Below, in pieces: positions 6,725-12,077 of a stretch of DNA of 12,747 bases. Origin of the DNA: an uncultured Eubacteriales bacterium. Lineage in GTDB: Bacteria; Bacillota; Clostridia; Oscillospirales; Oscillospiraceae. Under the pieces are notes generated by a model, which ran no database searches, was not told the DNA's origin, and saw only the letters and a list, made by a program, of their open reading frames with translations. The stretch's first letter is position 1, and each line of letters begins with the position of its first letter. Both the position numbers and the translations under genes were made by a program. Location: positions 1 to 12,747 of the forward strand of contig URLT01000052.1 of the NCBI GenBank assembly GCA_900548795.1, given 5' to 3'.

Positions 6725-8228
6725 AAGGCTCAAATGGAATTCCGGTCTGGCGCTGGTTTATCAGGTCGTGCTCATCGGGACCGGACTGGTGCTTCCGCGC
6801 TGCTTCCTCTATTTTTACGGCTCGGAGGTCAACGGCCTCATCAGCTCGATCACGCAGTTTTTGTCCTTCATCAACATCTGCGATCTCGGCATCAGCGCGG
6901 TCGTCTCCTCGGCCTACTACCGGCCGCTGGCGGAGCACGACACCGTGCGCGTGAGCAAGGTGTTCGTCTACTCCAAGCGCTTTTTCCGGATCGTCGGCTT
7001 CATCCTAACGGGGTATATCCTCGTCCTGCTGTGCGTCTATCCGACGCTCATCAACCGCAGCTTTGACTATTGGTTCACCGCCGCGCTGATCGCAGCCATG
7101 GGCATCTCTCAGCTCGGGCAGTATTTTATCGGCATTACCTATCAGCTCCTGCTGAACTCCGACCAGAAGTCGAGCGTGCAGCTCATCATCAACGGCTCGA
7201 CGCTGCTGGCCAACACGGTCGTCAGCGTGCTGCTCATGCTCGGCGGCGCGCCCATCCAGCTCGTGAAGCTGACGACCTCGCTGATCTATCTGCTGCGGCC
7301 GCTGCTCCTGTACCTTTACGTAAAAAAACACTATGAGCTTGATTTGACCGTGACCGTCGACCGTTCGGTCGTGCCGCAGAAATCGAGCGGGATCATCCAG
7401 CACATCGCCTATATGATCTATGAGAACACCGACGTGATGGTCTTGACGGTGCTCTCCACGCTCAAAAACGTCTCGATCTACGCGGTCTACACCCTCGCGA
7501 CCAACTGCATCAAGCAGCTCATCACGGCCGCGACGACGGGCGTTCAGGCGCTGCTGGGCAACATGCTGGCCAACCGCGAGCAGCAGGCGCTGCGCCGGTT
7601 TTATGCGCTGTATGACTGGTGTGTGCACACGGCCGCCACGCTGCTCTTCACCGTCACCGGCCTGCTGCTCGTGCCCTTCGTCAAGGTCTACACCGCGCAG
7701 ATCACGGATGCGGACTATGTGGCGCCGACCTTTGCCGCGCTGATCTGTCTGGCGTATTTCCTCAGCAGCATCCGCAACTGCGGCTATGTGCTCATCCGCG
7801 CGGCCGGGCACTACCGGCAGACGCAGACCGCCTCCATGATCGAGGCGGTGGCGAATCTGGCGCTGTCCGTTGTTTGCGTGTTTCGCTACGGGCTGGTCGG
7901 CGTGGCCTTCGGCACCGTCGCGGCAACGGCGTTTTTCGTCGTTTATGAGATGTTCTACTTCTCGCGGAACATTGTCTTTTTGAAAAAAACACACTTTTTG
8001 AAGCTGTTTGCCACGGACGCGCTGACGGCTGCCGTCAGCATCGCGCTGGCCTCGCAGCTCCGCCTGTTCCGCGGGACGGTCGGCTCGTGGCTGGTGCAGG
8101 CGGTGCTCGTGAGCGCCGTGTGCGCGGCGGTGAGCCTGAGCGTGCAGTTCCTGCTCTATCGCAAAAACCTGATTACCCTCAAAACCCGTGTTTGGCGGAG
8201 TCTTTTCGGAGGAAAGCATGTGCAGTAG
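6708..8228 (+). CDS. wzx: Polysaccharide flippase-like membrane protein (Wzx, MOP superfamily)
   Basis: A 506-aa integral membrane protein with about 12-14 hydrophobic helices, matching the length of Wzx/oligosaccharidyl-lipid flippases. The N-terminal section with LVYQVVLIGTGLVLPRCFL and GSEVNGLISSITQFLSFINI is the first-helix region typical of this group (gut Clostridia type). Wzx moves undecaprenyl-diphosphate-linked repeat units to the outer leaflet. The ATG at 6708 is preceded by AGAGG at 6697-6701 and lies inside the 3' end of wzy (17-nt overlap); the frame is open further upstream but has no better start. The 3' end overlaps the next gene by 11 nt. Confidence 0.9.
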   Translation: MNARYRRLKWNSGLALVYQVVLIGTGLVLPRCFLYFYGSEVNGLISSITQFLSFINICDLGISAVVSSAYYRPLAEHDTVRVSKVFVYSKRFFRIVGFILTGYILVLLCVYPTLINRSFDYWFTAALIAAMGISQLGQYFIGITYQLLLNSDQKSSVQLIINGSTLLANTVVSVLLMLGGAPIQLVKLTTSLIYLLRPLLLYLYVKKHYELDLTVTVDRSVVPQKSSGIIQHIAYMIYENTDVMVLTVLSTLKNVSIYAVYTLATNCIKQLITAATTGVQALLGNMLANREQQALRRFYALYDWCVHTAATLLFTVTGLLLVPFVKVYTAQITDADYVAPTFAALICLAYFLSSIRNCGYVLIRAAGHYRQTQTASMIEAVANLALSVVCVFRYGLVGVAFGTVAATAFFVVYEMFYFSRNIVFLKKTHFLKLFATDALTAAVSIALASQLRLFRGTVGSWLVQAVLVSAVCAAVSLSVQFLLYRKNLITLKTRVWRSLFGGKHVQ

Positions 8229-9402
8229 CGAATATCACAATCTGTTTGCGGCGCTTCTGGCGGCGCTGACCGACCGCCCGGGCACGCTCGTGCCGCCGGT
8301 CGACTATCCGGCGCTGCGCCGTTTGGCAAAAACCCATCAGATCGCGCCCCTGCTCTATGTCGGCCTGAGCAGGTGCGGCGCGCCGGAGGACTCGCTTCGG
8401 CCGATCGCCGAGGAGGCCATGCGAGCCGTGTGCTTCGACCAGAAGCAGCTCTTCTGCGCGCAGCGTCTGAGAACGCTCCTGTCGGAAAACGGGCTGGATT
8501 TTATGCCGCTCAAGGGCTCGGCGCTCAAGCCGCTCTACCCGGCCTCGGAGCTGCGGCTCATGAGCGACATCGACGTGCTCATCCGCGAGGAGCAGTACCC
8601 GCGCCTGCGGGAGCTGCTGCTCGAAAACGGCTTTCTCGAGGGCGAGCAGACCGACCACGAGCTGGTTTGGCATGACCGCGAGGGCATGCTCATCGAGCTG
8701 CACCGGCGGCTGATCCCGTCGTACAACGACGATTACTACGCCTTCTTTCAGTCCCCGTGGAAAAAGGCCGTGCGCGTCGCGGGCTGCGAGTATGCCCTGC
8801 GTCCGGAGGACGAGTATGTGTATCTGCTCACGCATCTGGCCAAGCACTACCGCGACGGCGGGATCGGCCTGCGCCATATGCTCGACCTCTGGGTCTACCT
8901 GCGCAAGCACCCGGAGCTGAACCGCGCCGCGCTGGAGGCCAAGCTGCGCAGACTGCAGCTTGACGAATTTCACCGGAACATCACCGCGACGCTCGGCGTC
9001 TGGTTCGACCGCCGGCCGGAAACGCCCTGCACCGAGCACATCACCCGGCGCATTCTCGGCAGCGGCTCCTACGGCATCCGCGAGCAGCTCAACGCCGCCA
9101 ACGCGGCGCGACAGAGCGCCCGTGCCGAGAACGTTCGCTCGGCGCGGATCCGGTCGCTGCGGCGGCTCGTGTTCCTGCCCTATGCGAGCATGAAAAAGCG
9201 CTACCCGGTGCTCGAGCGCGTGCCGGTGCTGCTGCCTGTGCTGTGGGTGGCGCGCTGGTTCGACGCGGTCTTCCGCCGCCGGGATCACATTGCTCAGCAG
9301 CACGAGCGGCTTGAGCAGATCAATCCGGAGGTCGTCGAGGCCTATAACCGCGAGCTGGCCATGGTCGGCCTGAAATTCAACCTGAAGCACGGCGCGCCCT
9401 GA
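8218..9402 (+). CDS. NTP_transf_5-type nucleotidyltransferase-fold protein
   Basis: A 394-aa soluble protein with the signature of the uncharacterised nucleotidyltransferase family NTP_transf_5. FMPLKGSALKPLYP (95-108) is followed by RLMSDIDVLI (113-122) with two metal-binding Asp (117 and 119), and a third acidic residue appears in MLIELH (Glu160). This matches the pol-beta superfamily layout LKG-x(n)-R-x-x-x-DiD-x(n)-E-x-H. Members often lie in polysaccharide loci, but the reaction is unknown to me; transfer of a nucleotide or other phosphoryl-linked group to a sugar or protein is possible. The ATG at 8218 has GGAGG 5 nt upstream and overlaps wzx by 11 nt. It is the last gene of the locus. 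Confidence 0.85.
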   Translation: MCSSEYHNLFAALLAALTDRPGTLVPPVDYPALRRLAKTHQIAPLLYVGLSRCGAPEDSLRPIAEEAMRAVCFDQKQLFCAQRLRTLLSENGLDFMPLKGSALKPLYPASELRLMSDIDVLIREEQYPRLRELLLENGFLEGEQTDHELVWHDREGMLIELHRRLIPSYNDDYYAFFQSPWKKAVRVAGCEYALRPEDEYVYLLTHLAKHYRDGGIGLRHMLDLWVYLRKHPELNRAALEAKLRRLQLDEFHRNITATLGVWFDRRPETPCTEHITRRILGSGSYGIREQLNAANAARQSARAENVRSARIRSLRRLVFLPYASMKKRYPVLERVPVLLPVLWVARWFDAVFRRRDHIAQQHERLEQINPEVVEAYNRELAMVGLKFNLKHGAP

Positions 9403-9403
9403 T

Positions 9404-9425
9404 GCCGCGCAAAAACCCGCGCGGC
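9404..9425 (+). other. GC-rich stem-loop directly after the polysaccharide operon
   Basis: GCCGCGC (9404-9410) pairs with GCGCGGC (9419-9425) around AAAAACCC, starting 2 nt after the last stop codon. It is not followed by T residues, so it is at best a poor terminator. Some operon transcription may run on through the tRNA-Leu gene to the terminator at 9613. Confidence 0.45.
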
Positions 9426-9427
9426 GC

Positions 9428-9456
9428 TTGACAGCCGCCGGCCGGGATGATAAAAT
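9428..9456 (+). promoter_or_regulatory. Promoter of tRNA-Leu
   Basis: TTGACA (9428-9433) is a perfect -35 box. It is separated by exactly 17 nt from TAAAAT (9451-9456), a 5/6 -10 box. The expected start is near 9463, about 35 nt before the tRNA. Confidence 0.9.
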
Positions 9457-9462
9457 AATAAC

Positions 9463-9493
9463 CGGCGAAGGGGAGAAGAACGCCCCTTCGCCG
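9463..9493 (+). other. Hairpin leader of the tRNA-Leu precursor
   Basis: CGGCGAAGGGG (9463-9473) pairs perfectly with CCCCTTCGCCG (9483-9493) around a 9-nt loop. It begins at the predicted transcription start and ends 4 nt before the mature tRNA, so almost the whole 5' leader is one 11-bp hairpin. Confidence 0.85.
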
Positions 9494-9497
9494 ATCT

Positions 9498-9582
9498 GCG
9501 GGCATGATGAAATTGGCAGACATGCGAGATTTAGGTTCTCGTGCAGCAATGCGTTGGGGTTCGAGTCCCCATGCCCGCACCA
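9498..9582 (+). tRNA. tRNA-Leu (anticodon TAG)
   Basis: A class II tRNA. The acceptor stem is GCGGGCA (9498-9504) with TGCCCGC (9572-9578). The D-arm region contains AAATTGGCAGAC. The anticodon stem CGAGA/TCTCG encloses loop TTTAGGT, giving anticodon TAG (reads CUN leucine codons). There is an extended variable region of about 13 nt, the T arm TGGGG-TTCGAGT-CCCCA, discriminator A and an encoded CCA. It has its own promoter and terminator. Confidence 0.97.
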
Positions 9583-9612
9583 TCAAGAGGGTACGAAAAA
9601 GATGTACCCCGC

Positions 9613-9639
9613 AAAAAGCCCGATCTTATCGGGCTTTTT
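9613..9639 (+). terminator. Rho-independent terminator of tRNA-Leu
   Basis: A perfect 12-bp stem, AAAAAGCCCGAT/ATCGGGCTTTTT, with loop CTT ends in five T. It lies 31 nt after the tRNA. By symmetry it could also act on transcripts from the other strand. Confidence 0.92.
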
Positions 9640-9956
9640 CGCTGCCCCAAAGGCCGTTTTTCGGAGTTTCAAAATCGCAGATTCCTACAGGAACCTCTGG
9701 ATCAATCGGCTGCGGCGCTCAGCGGATCTTTTGCCCCAACTTGTCGGTTTGAAAATCTTGAAATACACAAAGGATTCCTGCGATTTCCAAACCTCAATTT
9801 GGAAAAAAATCCCTCGCTGACCGCTCTTGCGATTGAATCAGAGGTTCCCTAGTATAAGGCAACGCCGCACAATTGCGTCGACGCGCTTCGCCGGATCTTT
9901 TCCGCCGCTTGAAGCCTCCGAAGCCCTCCGTTCCCATAAGAAAAATGCCCACAAGA
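9640..9956. other. Noncoding, repeat-rich spacer
   Basis: No credible gene was seen; the short open frames have no ribosome binding site. The stretch holds several degenerate repeats: an inverted pair (9690-9708 with 9830-9848, 17 of 19 matching), a loose direct pair (9715-9743 and 9883-9911, sharing GGATCTTTT exactly), a hairpin TTTCCAAA/TTTGGAAA (9784-9805), and GGCAACGCCGCAC (9858-9870), which resembles sequence near 11759. It looks like decayed or nested intergenic repeat elements. Confidence 0.6.
9690..9848. repeat. Imperfect inverted repeat pair
   Basis: The left arm GGAACCTCTGGATCAATCG (9690-9708) and the reverse complement of 9830-9848 match at 17 of 19 positions. Similarity continues weakly inward (GCGCTCAGCG-like sequence against 9811-9829). 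There is no open reading frame that could be a transposase between them. Confidence 0.65.
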
Positions 9957-10021
9957 CAAAAAGCAATGCTCCCTTTATGATGACAGCGATCATGGTTCAC
10001 TGTCTTTCATAAAGGGAGCAT
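9957..10021 (-). terminator. Long hairpin terminator of the DUF1846 gene
   Basis: ATGCTCCCTTTATGA (9966-9980) and its perfect 15-nt complement (10007-10021) form the outer stem. An inner GACAG/CTGTC stem (9982-9986 with 10000-10004) extends it. Read on the minus strand, the stem is followed by TGCTTTTTG. It begins 15 nt past the stop of the minus-strand gene, so it most likely ends that transcript. The plus-strand side has no T-run. Confidence 0.8.
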
Positions 10022-10036
10022 CGCAGCGGCGGGTGA

Positions 10037-11518
10037 TTATTTATGATAGAGCCGTGGGATCTCGTACCTCGGCTCGCAGCTCACGTGGATGCCCAGCCGG
10101 CGGTAGAGGTTCGCGTCCTCCTCAGAGAGGATCACGGAGAAATGCGCCTCGCTGCCGCGCAGCGCGTCGAGCTGCGCCAGCACGCGCTCGGCCAGCGGAT
10201 TGGTCACGGCGGAGATCGACAGGGCAATGAGCACCTCGTCGGAATGCAGCCGGGGGTTGCGGTGCCCGAGGTGGCGGGTCTTCATGTCGCTGATGGGCGA
10301 GATGATCGACGGCGGCAGAAGGTTCAGATCGCTGTCGATCCCGGCCAGAAGCTTCACGGCGTTGAGCAGCATGGCGGCCGAGGGGCCGAGCAGGGAGCTG
10401 GTCTTGCCCGTGACCAGACGGCCGTCGGGCAGCCGCATCGCTCCGGCGGGCGCGCCGGTCTCGGCGGCCTTGTCCAGCGCGGCCTGCACGGCGGGGCACA
10501 GCGCCGGGGTCACCTGCGCCTGCTGCATGACCAGCTCCAGCTTGCGCACGACCTCGCTGCCGCAGGTGCCCTTGGCGCGGTCGACCAGACCGGCGTAATA
10601 GCGCCGGAGGATCTCCATGCGCGAGGCCTCGCGGCAGACCGCGTCGTCTGAAATGGCGAAGCCCGCCATATTCACGCCCATATCCGTCGGAGAACGGTAG
10701 GGCGAGACGCCCTGAATGCGCTCGAAGATCGCGTTGACCACCGGGAAAATTTCGACGTCCCGGTTATAATTGACGCTCGTTTGACCGTAGGCCTCCAGAT
10801 GGAAGGGGTCGATCATGTTGACGTCGGCGAGGTCGGCCGTGGCCGCCTCGTAGGCCAGATTGACGGGGTGCTTCAGCGGGAGGTTCCAGACCGGGAAGGT
10901 CTCATACTTGGCGTAGCCCGCGCGGATGCCGCGCCGGTGCTCGTGGTAGAGCTGGCTCAGACAGGTGGCCATTTTTCCGCTGCCCGGGCCGGGCGCGGTA
11001 ACGACCGCGATGGGGCGGCTCGTTTCGATATAGTCGTTGCGCCCAAGGCCGTCCTCCGAGACGATGTGCGCCGGGTTGGAGGGGTAGCCCGCGATGGGAT
11101 AGTGGCGGTAGCATTTCACGCCGAGCGCCGTCAGCCGCGCGAGAAAGGCGTCGGCGGCCGGCTGCCCTGCATACTGCGTCACAACGACGGAGCCGACGAA
11201 AAAGCCCAGCTCGCGGAACACGTCCGTCAGCCGCAGCACCTCGTCGTCGTAGCTGATGCCGAGATCGCCGCGGAGCTTGCTTGCTCCGATGTCGGCGGCA
11301 CGAATGGCGATGATCAGCTCGACCTCGTCCTTCATGGTCTCCAGCATACGCAGCTTGCTGTCGGGCTGAAAGCCGGGCAGCACACGCGCGGCGTGATAGT
11401 CGTCGAACAGCTTGCCGCCGAACTCCAGATAGAGCTTGCCGCCGAACTGCTCGCGGCGGCGGCGGATCTGCTCGGCCTGCAGCCTCAGATATTTCTCGTT
11501 ATCAAATCCGATTTTCAT
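10037..11518 (-). CDS. DUF1846 (UPF0371) family protein
   Basis: A 493-aa protein matching DUF1846 proteins in length and sequence: an N-terminal MKIGFDNEKY, then LYLEFGGKLFDDYHAARVLPG, and a glycine-rich VVTAPGPGSGK (172-182) resembling a P-loop, followed by MATCLSQLYHE. Later blocks such as RSPTDMGVNMAGF and TSSLLGPSAA are also characteristic. The family is widespread in Bacillota; I know of no established function. Start at 11518: GGAAGGAG lies about 10 nt upstream on the minus strand. The frame stays open to 11722, but that extension is non-conserved in appearance and runs through a promoter. It is a single-gene unit, divergent from the candidate small RNA. Confidence 0.93.
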   Translation of the reverse strand: MKIGFDNEKYLRLQAEQIRRRREQFGGKLYLEFGGKLFDDYHAARVLPGFQPDSKLRMLETMKDEVELIIAIRAADIGASKLRGDLGISYDDEVLRLTDVFRELGFFVGSVVVTQYAGQPAADAFLARLTALGVKCYRHYPIAGYPSNPAHIVSEDGLGRNDYIETSRPIAVVTAPGPGSGKMATCLSQLYHEHRRGIRAGYAKYETFPVWNLPLKHPVNLAYEAATADLADVNMIDPFHLEAYGQTSVNYNRDVEIFPVVNAIFERIQGVSPYRSPTDMGVNMAGFAISDDAVCREASRMEILRRYYAGLVDRAKGTCGSEVVRKLELVMQQAQVTPALCPAVQAALDKAAETGAPAGAMRLPDGRLVTGKTSSLLGPSAAMLLNAVKLLAGIDSDLNLLPPSIISPISDMKTRHLGHRNPRLHSDEVLIALSISAVTNPLAERVLAQLDALRGSEAHFSVILSEEDANLYRRLGIHVSCEPRYEIPRLYHK

Positions 11519-11558
11519 GATGCGATTGCTCCTTCCGCGCGGATCGTTTTCTTCTGAT

Positions 11559-11587
11559 ATTATACCGCCGGAGCGCGCATCAGGGAA
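11559..11587 (-). promoter_or_regulatory. Promoter of the DUF1846 gene
   Basis: On the minus strand a perfect -10 TATAAT (11564-11559) lies 41 nt upstream of the start codon. The box 17 nt before it reads TTCCCT (11587-11582), only a weak -35. A second candidate further upstream is TTGATT with TATATC at 18-nt spacing. Confidence 0.6.
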
Positions 11588-11655
11588 GTGCCTTTTTTCG
11601 CGCGCAGAGCCGAATAATCGGCGGAAAATCCGAAAAAAACTGGTGAATCGGCGCA

Positions 11656-11684
11656 TTGCTTTTCGGCTCAAAATGGGATATACT
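11656..11684 (+). promoter_or_regulatory. Plus-strand promoter in the intergenic region
   Basis: TTGCTT (11656-11661) and TATACT (11679-11684) are separated by exactly 17 nt. The predicted start is near 11691. No coding frame with a ribosome binding site follows; the next feature is a terminator at 11728. Confidence 0.65.
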
Positions 11685-11712
11685 GATAGAGATTCCCGAG
11701 AATCAAAGCCTA

Positions 11713-11727
11713 ACATAATCATTATGT
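11713..11727. promoter_or_regulatory. 7-1-7 palindrome resembling a Fur/PerR-family box
   Basis: ACATAAT-C-ATTATGT is a perfect 7-1-7 inverted repeat whose core ATAATnATTAT equals the core of Fur- and PerR-type boxes (established knowledge). It lies about 22-36 nt downstream of the predicted start of the plus-strand transcript. Outer bases differ from both consensus sequences. Confidence 0.4.
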
Positions 11728-11758
11728 CCGGAATGCAAGGCCATTCCGGTTATTTTTT
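11728..11758 (+). terminator. Rho-independent terminator
   Basis: CCGGAATG (11728-11735) pairs with CATTCCGG (11742-11749), loop CAAGGC, followed by TTATTTTTT. It ends the transcript from the promoter at 11656. Confidence 0.85.
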
Positions 11759-11779
11759 GGCAGCACCGCACGATTCGGC

Positions 11780-11821
11780 AGGCAGCGCCGACGCAATTGC
11801 GCGGCGCTGCCTTTATTTTTT
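11780..11821 (+). terminator. Second, stronger Rho-independent terminator
   Basis: AGGCAGCGCCG (11780-11790) pairs over 11 bp with CGGCGCTGCCT (11802-11812), followed by TTTATTTTTT. The loop region holds the self-complementary CGCAATTGCG. It lies 22 nt after the first terminator, with no promoter between them. Confidence 0.85.
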
Positions 11822-11825
11822 CGGT

Positions 11826-11905
11826 CGAAAAAGCCGCGTGATGTGCCGCAAACGGCCGGTCTTGCGCCGCCCGGAGGCGGCGTCTGCGGGGCATTCGATT
11901 TTTCG
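11826..11905. other. Nested stem-loop structure of unknown role
   Basis: Three stems nest inside one another: CGAAAAA/TTTTTCG (11826-11832 with 11899-11905), ATGTGCCGCA/TGCGGGGCAT (11841-11850 with 11885-11894, one G-U pair and one mismatch), and CGCCGCC/GGCGGCG (11865-11871 with 11876-11882, loop CGGA). No open frame or clear promoter explains it. It may be a structured RNA, a repeat unit or a cruciform site; the strand is undetermined. Confidence 0.4.
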
Positions 11906-11987
11906 TCACATTGTTCATTTTTGAAGCTAAAAATTTATGAGATACTGACAAAAATTATTTTTGCAGGGCTTTTTTTCTAAAAAGGGA

Positions 11988-12016
11988 TTGTAAATTTCAA
12001 AATTTTTGTGTATTAT
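11988..12016 (+). promoter_or_regulatory. Promoter of the BMP lipoprotein gene
   Basis: TTGTAA (11988-11993) lies exactly 17 nt before TATTAT (12011-12016). The start is predicted near 12023, leaving a leader of about 55 nt. The upstream 11949-11987 is AT-rich and contains the 7-1-7 palindrome CAAAAAT-T-ATTTTTG (11949-11963), an UP-element or operator candidate. Confidence 0.75.
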
Positions 12017-12077
12017 GTTGTTGTACGGGCGGGGTGTCCGCACGAAACTATTAAAAATTTAATTAGGAGGAACGAAA

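Larger units (their letters stand above)
11691..11758 (+). ncRNA. Candidate small RNA with tandem hairpins and a terminator
   Basis: Starting at the predicted transcription start, three stem-loops follow in about 60 nt: GATTC/GAATC (11691-11704), the palindrome ACATAAT-C-ATTATGT (11713-11727), and the terminator stem CCGGAATG/CATTCCGG. The transcript would be roughly 65 nt. It resembles no RNA family I recognise. Support is structural only; the short palindrome may instead be a protein-binding site. Confidence 0.4.

Noticed and set aside
1933..9549. Long minus-strand open frames (up to about 490 codons) antisense to the glycosyltransferase, wzy, wzx and nucleotidyltransferase genes
   Set aside because: Their products are rich in Arg, His, Gln and Ala with no recognisable domain, and have no ribosome binding sites. 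They arise from the GC-biased third codon position of the real genes.
61..9582. Genomic island with tRNA-derived attachment repeats
   Set aside because: The 3' ends of tRNA-Asn and tRNA-Leu share only the general T-arm sequence; no integrase gene or att duplication is seen.
9583..10036. CRISPR array or transposon
   Set aside because: Repeats are few, degenerate and irregularly spaced, and there is no transposase or cas gene.
11519..11722. Upstream in-frame extension of the DUF1846 gene
   Set aside because: It crosses a TATAAT box and other regulatory signals, and the proper start at 11518 has a good ribosome binding site and the expected family N-terminus.
12023..12077. Riboswitch in the BMP leader
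   Set aside because: The leader is only about 55 nt and holds just a 4-bp GCGG/CCGC stem; no purine, preQ1 or other aptamer pattern was found.
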